Below are positions 38,498 through 47,412 of a stretch of 64,000 bases of DNA, piece by piece. How positions within the stretch are numbered: position 1 is the stretch's first letter; each line of letters starts with the position of its first letter. The position numbers and the translations under genes were made by a program. Origin of the DNA: Chloracidobacterium validum. Its GTDB lineage: Bacteria > Acidobacteriota > Blastocatellia > Chloracidobacteriales > Chloracidobacteriaceae. The stretch spans positions 1,161,501 through 1,225,500 of the forward strand of contig NZ_CP072648.1 of assembly GCF_018304825.1 (NCBI RefSeq), in the 5' to 3' direction. The notes under the pieces are model-generated. The model saw nothing but the letters and a program-made list of their open reading frames with translations. It ran no database searches and had not been told where the DNA came from.

Positions 38498-41400
38498 CTA
38501 CAGGCGGATGCCAACGATGGTCACGTCGTCGCGCAATCGCTCGGTGCCGGCATGTTCGCGCAACGCCTGTTGGAGCCGTTCCCGTTGCTCCGCGACCGGG
38601 TGGTGGCACAACGCACACAAAAGTGATTTGAAGCGGCGCGTGCCATATTTTTTGCCCTGTCCATCGTTTTGATCGGCAAAGCCGTCGGTGGCAAGGTAGA
38701 GCATCGCGCCAACTTCAAGCTGCACCTCGTGACCTGTGAACCGCCGTTCGCGGCGCGACCCGCCAACCGAGCGCAAATCGCCTTTGATTTCCGTCAAGAC
38801 CCCATCGTGTGCAATGTAAAGTGGACGCCGCGCGCCGGCATAACGCAACCGCTGCCGGCGTTGATCGAGGCACACAATGCCGGCGTCGAGGCCGTCATCC
38901 ACGCGACCGATGCCATCGCCGACGCCTTGGCTGAGGGCGGCGATGATGCCCGCATCCAGTTCGTTCAAAATTGCGGCCGGGTCGGTGATGCCCCGCTCGA
39001 TCACGATTTGGTTGAGAAGATCGTTACTGATCAAGGACATGAACGCTCCGGGCACGCCATGTCCGGTGCAGTCCCCAACGACGATGATGATGCCGTCTTC
39101 AACTGGCTGAACCCAGTAGAAATCACCACTGACGATGTCACGCGGCTCATAGAGGACGAAGCTCTCTGGAACATAGCGCCGCAGGTCTGCCGGCGTCGGC
39201 AATACGGCTTTCTGGATGCGCTCGGCGTAGCGAATGCTGTCGAGAATCTCATCGCGCTGGCGAGTGATTTCCGATGTCCGTTCGCTGACCAGTCGTTCGA
39301 GCGCGCGATTTCGCTGGACCAGGATGCGCTCTCGAAACCGGACGCCGGCAACGGCCAGTCCGCCGAGCACGACCGTCGCCAGCGTGTAGGCCCACCACGT
39401 CCGGTACCAGGGCGGCAGAATGCGTATCCTGACTGGCACCGCTGCCTGTAAGCGTCCGTACAGGTCCTGGGCTTCGACCTGGAGCGTATAGATGCCTTCA
39501 CGCAAGTTTGTGTATTCCTTGACGGTCTCTGTGCTCCACGCTGACCATTGGCGGTCACTGCCGTCAAGTCGGAAGCGAAACAGATGCTGGCGTTCTCGCG
39601 GAAAGGCAGTTAGGGCGACCTCACAGCGGAGTCGGTTGCTTTCATAGGGAATCACCAGTGGACCAGACGGTACATCACCATAGCCAGCAAAGAGCGCTTG
39701 CCCGTTACCGGCTTCGAGGCGTCGGAGTAGAGTGTGCCCCTGGTTCCCGAAAGGCTGCGCAGCGGTCGGTTCATAGCGAAAAAGTCCCTTGTCGCCACCG
39801 AGCCAGACAACCCCATCGGCTTCGCAGCGTATGGCGCGTAACAAGCCGGCCGGTGGAAGGCGCAACACCTGCGCATCCACCTGCGGCTTGCCATCCTGGC
39901 CCGGGCGGAGCCGTCCCCGTTCAGCGAAGTCTTTGGCGTACCACAGGTCGCCAGCGGCATCGGCTCCAATCCGAAAGACCGGTACTTCGCCAAGCGCCGA
40001 GAAGTCGCTGGCCAGCGCTAGTGAGCGTCGCTGTGGGTCAAAGACATACACACCCCGCTGAGTCGCCAAACAGGCCTTGCCGTTCACACTTGCGACGAAG
40101 GTTTCACGCTGCGTTGGAAGCCCGATCCGGTCATCAATGCGGAACGCCGGCGTGGCATCGGATTGGCGGTTGGACTGGAGGGCGTCGGTGGGAACAAGCC
40201 AAGCGCCTTGGTGCATGGTTCCGCACCACAGCCCGTCGTCAGTCACGACCAATGAGCGCACTTCGTCCTGAATCCCAAAGAGATTCATTTCCATTGTCCA
40301 GTCTGGCCCGCGCCGCGTCAGGCGGTGCAACCCGCGGCGCGCGCCGACATAGACGCGCTCAGGGCGGACCGGGTCCTGGCAGAAGGCATAGGCCCGTCCT
40401 TCAAAGTCGAGCTTCTTGACTTGTGACACGCCGTCCTTGCCCAAGGCAATCACATACAGACCGCCGCCGCCAGCCACGAGCATGTCGGGTCCATGTGTCA
40501 CCATGTGCCAGCAGTCGTCATTCAGACCAACAACGCGGACAAATCGCGCCTGCCCGCGCACCGGGGCCGTTGGAAAGGTGGTGGTGAGTTCAAAGAGTCC
40601 GCCAAGCGTTCCGGCGTACAGGCGACCGGCATGGCGGTGGAGCGCGAAGACCCGGCCTTCGAGGCCATTGGATTCATCAAAGTATGACAGCGGCGAACAG
40701 GCTTCGATGCGCGCGACGCCATTGCGGTGAGCGGCCCACAGTCCGCCCTGGTGATCGCTATACACCCAGTGCACGGAGGGCGATCCTAGCCCGGCCTGGC
40801 GTCCGATGACTTCACCTATGCGTCCTTCGCGGTCGCAGATAACAACGCCGACATGGTTGCTTCCGAGAGCGATGCGCCCATCGGCGAGCAAGCAGGCGTG
40901 GTTGATGTCGAGTGGGCGTTCCAGCCGTGGCGTCAGTGGAAAATCAGTGATCTCGCCCGTGGCTGGTTGGTAAAGCCGCAATCCGTCTTCTTGCGTGACG
41001 GCCAGAAGGTGGGTTGCGTCAAACGGTAGGAGCGCACACACCCGCCGCTCAGCAAAGTGTTCGCCACCAAGGGCGAGACGCAAGACTTCATCGTTGCCGA
41101 GTTGCAGGAGTCCGACATGGCGCTGGTGAACGTATAGCCGGCCGGCGATCCAGTGACTCCAAACAAAGTCATCCCGCGCAACGCTGCCGTCGGGTTCGTG
41201 TACGTGAACGTCCTCGCCAACGAGGTGAAAGAGATACCGATAGGACTGGAAGAACATGCCCTCCGGTGTCGCCCAAGTTCGCCAAACCGAGCCAAAGCGC
41301 CGCTTGGCAGGGGGGATGCGTTCCAGGAGCGAGACAAACTGCGCCGTCCCGTTTGGCGTGGCGGTGAGATAGCCAAATTCGTTTTCCGCGCCAATATAAA

Positions 41401-41767
41401 CCCGGTTGTCCGGAGCAATGGCCACCGACCGAACCGTGGCGCTGTTGGGCATCGTCAAGCGCTGCCAGCGGGCGCCATCATAGATAACCAGTCCGGCATC
41501 ATTGGCAAAGTACAGCACCCCCTGGGCGTCCTGAGCGATATGCCACATTTGCGGCAGGGACTGAAACTCATCTTGTCCATAGTTTTGGACAAAACGTGCG
41601 CCCCGTTCACTTGGTTGTTGGGCGAGTGGGGCAAGCGGCGGTGGAAGCGCGGCTGGGCGGCCAAGTTGGGCTTGGGTATGCCACCCCCAGCTAACGAGCC
41701 AGAGCAGCGTCCACAATCCGCCCCAGCCCAGCTTGCCTCCACCGCGGTCACTTCTCCGGCGTGCCAT
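38498..41767 (-). CDS. Periplasmic beta-propeller sensor with Y_Y_Y domain and cytoplasmic SpoIIE phosphatase
   Basis: 1089 residues from the ATG at 41767. A signal segment (about 15-35) precedes a large extracytoplasmic propeller region (about 55-690) with recurring units such as WHIAQDAQGVLYFANDAGL, VYIGAENEFGYL and VWLGGDKGLFRYEP. A Y_Y_Y-type beta-sandwich follows (about 700-790: FRFRLDGSDRQW, YTLQVEAQDLYG). One membrane helix (about 800-820) and a coiled coil lead to a PP2C-type SpoIIE domain (about 850-1085: PRDIVSGDFYWV, GDCTGHGVPGAFMS, LYLATDGFADQNDG). It resembles hybrid sensors with the kinase replaced by a phosphatase. No anti-sigma partner is adjacent. Confidence 0.88.
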   Translation of the reverse strand: MARRRSDRGGGKLGWGGLWTLLWLVSWGWHTQAQLGRPAALPPPLAPLAQQPSERGARFVQNYGQDEFQSLPQMWHIAQDAQGVLYFANDAGLVIYDGARWQRLTMPNSATVRSVAIAPDNRVYIGAENEFGYLTATPNGTAQFVSLLERIPPAKRRFGSVWRTWATPEGMFFQSYRYLFHLVGEDVHVHEPDGSVARDDFVWSHWIAGRLYVHQRHVGLLQLGNDEVLRLALGGEHFAERRVCALLPFDATHLLAVTQEDGLRLYQPATGEITDFPLTPRLERPLDINHACLLADGRIALGSNHVGVVICDREGRIGEVIGRQAGLGSPSVHWVYSDHQGGLWAAHRNGVARIEACSPLSYFDESNGLEGRVFALHRHAGRLYAGTLGGLFELTTTFPTAPVRGQARFVRVVGLNDDCWHMVTHGPDMLVAGGGGLYVIALGKDGVSQVKKLDFEGRAYAFCQDPVRPERVYVGARRGLHRLTRRGPDWTMEMNLFGIQDEVRSLVVTDDGLWCGTMHQGAWLVPTDALQSNRQSDATPAFRIDDRIGLPTQRETFVASVNGKACLATQRGVYVFDPQRRSLALASDFSALGEVPVFRIGADAAGDLWYAKDFAERGRLRPGQDGKPQVDAQVLRLPPAGLLRAIRCEADGVVWLGGDKGLFRYEPTAAQPFGNQGHTLLRRLEAGNGQALFAGYGDVPSGPLVIPYESNRLRCEVALTAFPRERQHLFRFRLDGSDRQWSAWSTETVKEYTNLREGIYTLQVEAQDLYGRLQAAVPVRIRILPPWYRTWWAYTLATVVLGGLAVAGVRFRERILVQRNRALERLVSERTSEITRQRDEILDSIRYAERIQKAVLPTPADLRRYVPESFVLYEPRDIVSGDFYWVQPVEDGIIIVVGDCTGHGVPGAFMSLISNDLLNQIVIERGITDPAAILNELDAGIIAALSQGVGDGIGRVDDGLDAGIVCLDQRRQRLRYAGARRPLYIAHDGVLTEIKGDLRSVGGSRRERRFTGHEVQLEVGAMLYLATDGFADQNDGQGKKYGTRRFKSLLCALCHHPVAEQRERLQQALREHAGTERLRDDVTIVGIRL

Positions 41768-41788
41768 GGCCAACGTTAGCCCGATGTC

Positions 41789-42835
41789 TCACGGGAGAAC
41801 GGCAAATTTGATGCAGTCCCCCCGTTGTAGCTCGTCCAGCGCCTCGCCAAGCCGTTCAAGCGGATAGTCGGCCGTGATGAGTTGGCCCCAGGCGACACGG
41901 CGTTCAATCAAAAGCTGCCGCGCCTGCCGGACAGCCCGCGGCGTCATGTGGAATGGACTCCGCAGTGTGATTTCGTCGTAATGGATGCGCTCGGTGTCAA
42001 AGGTCACGGTCGTGCCCCGCTTGCAACCGCCAAAGAAGATGACATCACCACCCCGCCGGACAAGTTGGACGGCAAGTTCCCAGATCTGCGGCTGCCCGGT
42101 GCATTCGATGACGAGGTCCGCGCCGCGTCCGTTGGTCAAGTCATGAACGTGTTCCGGGAGCGTTTCAGCTTCAAAGGGAATGGTCTGGGCCGCGCCGATG
42201 GCGCGCGCGACCGCCTGACGGTAGGCGCGGCGTCCGGCCACAATGATGTTTTCCACGCCCCGCGCCTTGAGTGCCGCCACGTGGAGCAGGGCAATGGCGC
42301 CGTTGCCCAGCACGACTACGGTATCGTCCTCGCGGGTAGTGACGGCTGCCAGCCCGTGAACGACGCAGGCAAGCGGCTCCATGAGGGCAGCTTCGCGGTA
42401 GGGAAGGCTGTCCGGCTTGGGATACATGTTGTGCCGGACGATGCGCTCTGGAATCCGAATATATTCAGCGTAGGCGCCAAGCACCATGGTGGACATGATG
42501 GTGTCGCATAGGTTCTCCTGCCCGCGTCGGCAGTAGTAGCACTCGCCACATGGCGCGGAGTGGGTGGACATCACCACGTCGCCTTCCTTGAAGCGCGTCA
42601 CGCCGGCACCCACTTTGGCAATCACGCCGGCGAATTCGTGGCCAAACAGGGTTGGGGTGGGAAACTTCGGATGTCCGCGGAGAAAGGCTTTCAAGTCTGT
42701 GCCACAGGTGAGCGCCGTCATGACCTTGACCACGACACCGCCCGGCTCTGGGTCAGGGATGGGGACATGCTGCATTTCAATCGTGCCGGGTTCGATGAGA
42801 ACGTTGGCACGCATAAGCGTCGAATGCTCTGGCAT
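41789..42835 (-). CDS. Zinc-dependent medium-chain alcohol dehydrogenase
   Basis: 348 residues from the ATG at 42835; ATGs at 42910 and 42814 are in frame and no ribosome-binding site decides. The MDR fold has a catalytic zinc site (TCGTDLKA, GHEFAG with the His-Glu pair), a structural zinc motif (CGECYYCRRGQENLC), and a Rossmann domain (VVVLGNGAIALLHVA). Closest in style to threonine/sorbitol-type dehydrogenases. Substrate is not predictable from sequence alone. It sits 21 bases upstream of the propeller-phosphatase gene on the same strand, so they may share a transcript. Confidence 0.85.
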   Translation of the reverse strand: MPEHSTLMRANVLIEPGTIEMQHVPIPDPEPGGVVVKVMTALTCGTDLKAFLRGHPKFPTPTLFGHEFAGVIAKVGAGVTRFKEGDVVMSTHSAPCGECYYCRRGQENLCDTIMSTMVLGAYAEYIRIPERIVRHNMYPKPDSLPYREAALMEPLACVVHGLAAVTTREDDTVVVLGNGAIALLHVAALKARGVENIIVAGRRAYRQAVARAIGAAQTIPFEAETLPEHVHDLTNGRGADLVIECTGQPQIWELAVQLVRRGGDVIFFGGCKRGTTVTFDTERIHYDEITLRSPFHMTPRAVRQARQLLIERRVAWGQLITADYPLERLGEALDELQRGDCIKFAVLP

Positions 42836-43086
42836 AAGTTTTCGAGGTTCGTGAATGTCGTCGGGAATGTCGTCGGATTGTTCGTGGGATGACTCGCGCT
42901 CCAGTATCATTCAGTATTCTGTTCGGGCAAGTTGAGACGGGCAAGCTATTTGCGCTGCACCCGTAGCATGAACGGGGTTGACCATGGTAGCGTCTGGGGC
43001 GTCCTGCGCATTGTTCCTGGTCTGCTTTGACAGCGAGCTTGAAGGGAGGCGTTTTGGGGAACGCCTCTCAAAGTTCTGGAGTTGGG

Positions 43087-44133
43087 ATGTCCACGTTACC
43101 AAAGCGTCGCCCGCGCCGCGCGACCAATCTAACGCCAGAGCCGCTCTATCGGTTGGGAACGGCCTTCTGGAGTAGCGGCGTTCTGTTCACGGCTCACCGG
43201 TTGGCTGTGTTTGAAATCCTGGAAACTCGTCCGCGAACCGCGTCTGAAGTCGCCGGTGCGTGCGGACTCATGGCGATAGGCGCTGAAAAGCTGCTGGCCG
43301 CCTGCGCGAGTCTGGGGCTGGTCGTCAGCGACGAGGCCGGCCGCTACCATAACAGTCCATTGACCGCTACGTTTCTGGTTCCCGGCAAGCCGGCTTACCA
43401 GGGACACCTGCTGGCTTACTTCGCCGACTTGTGGACGCGCTTTGGCGAACTGGATTACCTGTTGCGAACCGGCGAAATCGGCCCACGCGAAGCAGCGTTT
43501 ACCTTGGTCCGGCCGGACGACGAGCGGCAAACAGCCGAGCGCGCGTGGGTCCTGGCGATGCACGAAATTGCGGTCGGGGGGCAAGCCCTGGCTCTGAGTC
43601 GGGCCGTTGACTTGAGTGGCTACACCCGGTTGCTTGATGTGAGCGGTGGGGCTGGCTCGTACGCCGTGCGCTTCGCCGAGCAGTATCCGCAACTGACGGC
43701 CGAGGTGCTTGATCTCCCGGAAGTCATCGCCGTGGCGAGCGAGTTGATTCAGCAATCCGCGGTGAGCGACCGAGTCCACACCCGGTCGGGCGACTTCATC
43801 AATGCGGATTATGGGCAGGGCTACGATGTCGTATTGCTGTCAGGCGTTCTCCACGGCCTTGGCGAGCGCCACATCCAGCGCGTGCTCAAGAAGACCTATG
43901 CCGCGCTGAATCCGGGTGGCTGCGTCGTCGTCCAGGAGCTGACACCAGACGCCCCCTCACCGGCCGCCGCCCAATTTGCCACGCTTTTTGGACTCAACAT
44001 GATGTCTGGTGCCACATATTCGTCCGAGCAACTTGCCCTCTGGCTCAACCAATCCGGGTTTTTACGGATTGCCATGACGCCACTTGAGCAAGCGTGGTGG
44101 TTCGATCATGTGATTGTGGGCTACAAGCCCTGA
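43087..44133 (+). CDS. SAM-dependent O-methyltransferase family 2 (BchU/CrtF-like fold)
   Basis: 348 residues from the ATG at 43087, with GGAG 5 bases upstream. An N-terminal winged-helix dimerisation domain (about 15-95: FTAHRLAVFEILETRPRTAS) is followed by a Rossmann SAM domain (LLDVSGGAGSYAVRFAEQYP, LPEVIAVAS, VLHGLGERHIQRVLKK). This arrangement is shared by plant O-methyltransferases, CrtF and the bacteriochlorophyllide C-20 methyltransferase BchU. I see no residue-level reason to choose BchU over other members, and no other pigment gene is in the window. Confidence 0.82.
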   Translation: MSTLPKRRPRRATNLTPEPLYRLGTAFWSSGVLFTAHRLAVFEILETRPRTASEVAGACGLMAIGAEKLLAACASLGLVVSDEAGRYHNSPLTATFLVPGKPAYQGHLLAYFADLWTRFGELDYLLRTGEIGPREAAFTLVRPDDERQTAERAWVLAMHEIAVGGQALALSRAVDLSGYTRLLDVSGGAGSYAVRFAEQYPQLTAEVLDLPEVIAVASELIQQSAVSDRVHTRSGDFINADYGQGYDVVLLSGVLHGLGERHIQRVLKKTYAALNPGGCVVVQELTPDAPSPAAAQFATLFGLNMMSGATYSSEQLALWLNQSGFLRIAMTPLEQAWWFDHVIVGYKP

Positions 44134-44190
44134 GCCATTGTCCCTTGGGGAAACTTGCCAGGTCAGATTCTCCTGTGGAGTGTTTGTCGT

Positions 44191-45291
44191 ATGCCGCCAC
44201 GTAAAAAAAAGACACGGATTTTTCTCTATCTCAAATTCTTTATTCCAGCCATCGTTGTGGCGATTGCCGTTGCCGTTGGTTACACCGTCTATGCCGTCAA
44301 CGCCATTACCAAATCCAACCGAAGCCTGCTGGCTATCAAGGATTTCCCCAAAAAACTGCCGGATAACTGGGGAAAAGTCGTTAGCCTGACCTGGAAAGAC
44401 ATACAAATCAACGGTGACAGTGGGACGCTGAATGGATGGGTTCTCATTCGGGGTGCTGGGCTGCCAGGCGTCATCATTACACACGGACTGAATGGGTCGC
44501 GCGCGGACATGATGGACTTGGGCTACCGGCTCTGGGAACGAGGCTACAACGTGTTGCTCTATGACCTCCGCGCCCATGGCGAAAGTGGTTCGCTGGTGAC
44601 GACACTGGGCGCATCAGAAAAAAAAGACCTTTTGAAAGCTATTGAGGCTTTCAAGCAGGTGAAGGTGCCGGCCCCGAAAGGCGGTGGCGAGGAGCAGTTG
44701 ATCGATCCGAATAAAATTGGCCTCTATGGCGTGAATATCGGTGCTTATGCGTCTTTGATGGTTGGTGGCGAGCAGGACGCGGTCAAGGCCGTGGTGGCGG
44801 ACATGCCCTATGACTCAGTGCAGGAATTCGCCCACCTGCGCGCCCGCGAGCTGTTTGGTTTCGATAACTTTGTCACCAACGGACTGCTCGACATCGGCTT
44901 GCAGATCAATCAGGGCGGGATTTACGACACTGGCTCGGTGCGGAGTCAAGTGGCGAACTACCAGAGCAAGGGGAAAAGCGTCGCTGTTTTGGTTGCCGAA
45001 AATCAGCCGAAATCAGCCCAGCAAGTTGCAGTCAGGGTGTCATCACTGTTTGGGCCACCGGTTGGCGAGCGGATTGATGTTCCCAGGTCGCGTAATATCC
45101 CGCTCGCCGGGAAAGAAGCCGATACTTACAATGAGCGAGTTTGCAACTTTTTTGCGCAACGCGGATTTCCTGTGACCCCGTTGCCAACGGCTGCGTCCGC
45201 ATCGCCATCGGGCAGCAGCCCGCCTGACACGGCTGGAACAGACAGTGGCGCAAGCGCTGGCAAAGACACCGGGAAAGAGTCTGGCAAGTAG
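44191..45291 (+). CDS. Membrane-anchored alpha/beta-hydrolase-fold protein, nucleophile Ser replaced
   Basis: 366 residues from the ATG at 44191 with GGAG 10 bases upstream. A basic N-terminus (PPRKKKTR) and one membrane helix (about 13-36) anchor it, with the fold outside. The alpha/beta-hydrolase core is recognisable: GVIITHGLNGSRADM, LLYDLRAHGESG and IGLYGVNIGAYAS. The nucleophile elbow, normally GxSxG, reads GVNIG with Asn182 in place of Ser. The usual late acid/His region is also unclear. The C-terminus (about 330-366) is Ser/Gly/Lys-rich. It may be a non-catalytic member. The next gene begins 8 bases after its stop. Confidence 0.75.
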   Translation: MPPRKKKTRIFLYLKFFIPAIVVAIAVAVGYTVYAVNAITKSNRSLLAIKDFPKKLPDNWGKVVSLTWKDIQINGDSGTLNGWVLIRGAGLPGVIITHGLNGSRADMMDLGYRLWERGYNVLLYDLRAHGESGSLVTTLGASEKKDLLKAIEAFKQVKVPAPKGGGEEQLIDPNKIGLYGVNIGAYASLMVGGEQDAVKAVVADMPYDSVQEFAHLRARELFGFDNFVTNGLLDIGLQINQGGIYDTGSVRSQVANYQSKGKSVAVLVAENQPKSAQQVAVRVSSLFGPPVGERIDVPRSRNIPLAGKEADTYNERVCNFFAQRGFPVTPLPTAASASPSGSSPPDTAGTDSGASAGKDTGKESGK

Positions 45292-45299
45292 CGTTGGCC

Positions 45300-46256
45300 A
45301 TGGTGGAGATCGGCGTGATTGGCGTTGGCGCGCTTGGGCAGCACCATGCCCGGCTCTATGCCGACTTGCCTGGCGTGCGACTGATGGGCGTTTGTGACCT
45401 CCGTCCCGACGTTGGGCAGGCCGTGGCGCAACGGTATGGGGTCGCATACTTCGCCAACTGGCAAGACCTGGCCGCCCAAGTCACCGCTGTGAGCGTGGCC
45501 GTCCCAACCTGCGACCACTGTGCCCTGACGGTGGCGCTGCTAACCCAGGGCAAGCATGTGTTGGTTGAAAAGCCAATTGCCGTCACACTGGCTGAAGCTG
45601 ACCAAATGATTGCAGCGGCTGAACAAGCCGGCGTCGTGTTGCAGGTCGGTCACCTGGAGCGATTCAACCCGGCCCTTCAGTCCGCTCGCTCACTGGTGCG
45701 GACGCCGCGCTTCTTTGAGATTGACCGACTCAGTGTGTTTACTCCCCGGAGCCTGGATATTGATGTCGTTGCCGATGTCATGATTCACGATCTCGATTTA
45801 CTACGTTGGTTTGTGGCGTCTCCGGTAGCGACCATTCACGCCGTTGGCGTGCCAGCGTTGACGCAAAAGATTGACATTGCCAGCGCGCGCATTGAGTTTG
45901 CCGACGGCTGCGTGGCGAATGTCACCGCCAGTCGAGTTTCATTGGAGAAAGTCCGCAAGCTGCGCTGCTTCCATGCCGAGGGCTACGTCTCGGTGGATTG
46001 CTTGGCGCAACAGGTGACCGCGTTGGAGGTGCGGCACGCTTCCGGTGAGCAGGCTCAGCCGGTGATTGCCCCGCGCTCAGTTGTGGTGAGGTCGGATGAG
46101 CCGCTGCGCGCTGAACTGGAACACTTTGTCACCTGCGTTCGGGAGAAACGGCGTCCGCTGGTGGATGGCCCGGCGGGACGCGCGGCCCTGGAGCTGGCGC
46201 TTCAAGTCACAGCCGAAATTGCCGCGCACGCCCGCCGTGCCGGGCTTGCGCTGTAA
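45300..46256 (+). CDS. Gfo/Idh/MocA-family oxidoreductase
   Basis: 318 residues from the ATG at 45300; a TTG at 45294 overlaps the previous gene's end. The Rossmann domain has GVIGVGALGQHHARLYA (6-22), a V-C-D strand end (GVCDLRPDV) and the conserved EKPIAVTLAEAD with its active-site Lys. The C-terminal beta-sheet domain includes DVMIHDLDLLRWF with the conserved Asp-His. Sugar oxidoreductases of this kind include UDP-GlcNAc 3-dehydrogenase (GnnA), which is possible in an LPS-making organism, but no GnnB neighbour is present to support it. Confidence 0.85.
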   Translation: MVEIGVIGVGALGQHHARLYADLPGVRLMGVCDLRPDVGQAVAQRYGVAYFANWQDLAAQVTAVSVAVPTCDHCALTVALLTQGKHVLVEKPIAVTLAEADQMIAAAEQAGVVLQVGHLERFNPALQSARSLVRTPRFFEIDRLSVFTPRSLDIDVVADVMIHDLDLLRWFVASPVATIHAVGVPALTQKIDIASARIEFADGCVANVTASRVSLEKVRKLRCFHAEGYVSVDCLAQQVTALEVRHASGEQAQPVIAPRSVVVRSDEPLRAELEHFVTCVREKRRPLVDGPAGRAALELALQVTAEIAAHARRAGLAL

Positions 46257-46371
46257 TCTTCTTGGTAGCCATCTTGTCACCCGGCAACTGACCAGTATGG
46301 GCGCTCACTGGCGCGAGAGTCGGCTGAGATGATCGCCTGCGGTCATTTCAAGATTTGTGATTCAACAAAGT

Positions 46372-47412
46372 ATGGAACATGGCGAATACCGCAGGATGTT
46401 TGAGCTAGAAACGACCTACTGGTGGTTCGTCGGCCGGCGGGACCTGGTGCGGGATTGGGTGGCAGCCGCGCTGCGACGCTCTCCGCCGCCGGTGATGGAG
46501 CGAAAATCGTCGGATGTCCCAAAGTTACTCGATGCCGGGTGTGGCACGGGCGCGAATGCCGACATGCTCAAAGTTTTTGGCTGGGTCGTGGGGACAGACC
46601 TATCGTCCGAAGCCCTGTCTTGGTCACGTCAACGTGGGCTTCCCGCGTTGGCGCGGTGTCGGGTTGAGCAACTGTGTTTTGCTGACGACACATTTGACAT
46701 CGTAACCGCGCTCGACATGCTCGAGCATGTGGATGACGATCTGGCGGCGCTGGCGGAACTGCATCGGGTGTGCAAGCCGGGCGGCGCCGTCATCATGACC
46801 GTGCCGGCCTATGGGTTTCTCTGGAGTCCTCATGATGAAGCGCTTCATCACCGCCGCCGATACGCCCCACGGGAACTGCGCGACAAGCTCGATGCCATGG
46901 GGTTTGAGGTCGAGCGGCTCAGTCACTTCATGGGCGGACTTTTCTTTCCGGTGGCCGTCCTGCGTTTCTGGCAAAACTTGCGCAAGCGCGGCTTGCGCTC
47001 CCAGAGCGACCTCCGCCCCCTACCGGGCTGGCTCAATCAGTTTTTGATTTTCATTCTTGGCATCGAGCGACGGGTTATCAATCTTTTTGGCTTGCCTTTG
47101 GGAGTCTCCCTGATCTGCACGGCTCGGAAACGCGCCTGGGTTCGGGCGTCAGTGAAGCGTCGCCCGGAGTTCGCATACGATTTCGCTCAACGTGCGTTCG
47201 ACGATCTGTATATCAACCGGCTTGGGGATGAGTCGCACCCGCTGCGCTTGCAGGTCTCTGGGATGGAGACGGGCCGCCCACCCTGTGACGAGTGTGATCG
47301 AAAGGCCGGGAACGATGGCTCGTGCCTCGGCGATGAGCTGCCAGCCATTGATGTCAGGCATGCCAAGGTCAGTGAACAGAGCATCAAAAGACTCCGTGCG
47401 CAAGCGTTGTAA
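46372..47412 (+). CDS. Class I SAM-dependent methyltransferase with antisense C-terminal extension
   Basis: 346 residues from the ATG at 46372 (a GTG at 46357 is rejected). EYRRMFELETTYWWFVGRR at the start and LLDAGCGTGANADML, LDMLEHVDDD and GGAVIMTVPAYG define a family often found with sugar and lipid modification. Homology should end about ICTARKRA (47130). The remaining 88 or so codons lie antisense to the kinase gene ending at 47149 and have no fold-like character. The original stop may have been lost, or the true product may be about 257 residues plus a non-conserved tail. Confidence 0.78.
   Translation: MEHGEYRRMFELETTYWWFVGRRDLVRDWVAAALRRSPPPVMERKSSDVPKLLDAGCGTGANADMLKVFGWVVGTDLSSEALSWSRQRGLPALARCRVEQLCFADDTFDIVTALDMLEHVDDDLAALAELHRVCKPGGAVIMTVPAYGFLWSPHDEALHHRRRYAPRELRDKLDAMGFEVERLSHFMGGLFFPVAVLRFWQNLRKRGLRSQSDLRPLPGWLNQFLIFILGIERRVINLFGLPLGVSLICTARKRAWVRASVKRRPEFAYDFAQRAFDDLYINRLGDESHPLRLQVSGMETGRPPCDECDRKAGNDGSCLGDELPAIDVRHAKVSEQSIKRLRAQAL

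Noticed and set aside
43087-44133. Calling the methyltransferase BchU
   Set aside because: The fold fits, but no diagnostic residues or pigment-gene context separate it from other family-2 methyltransferases.
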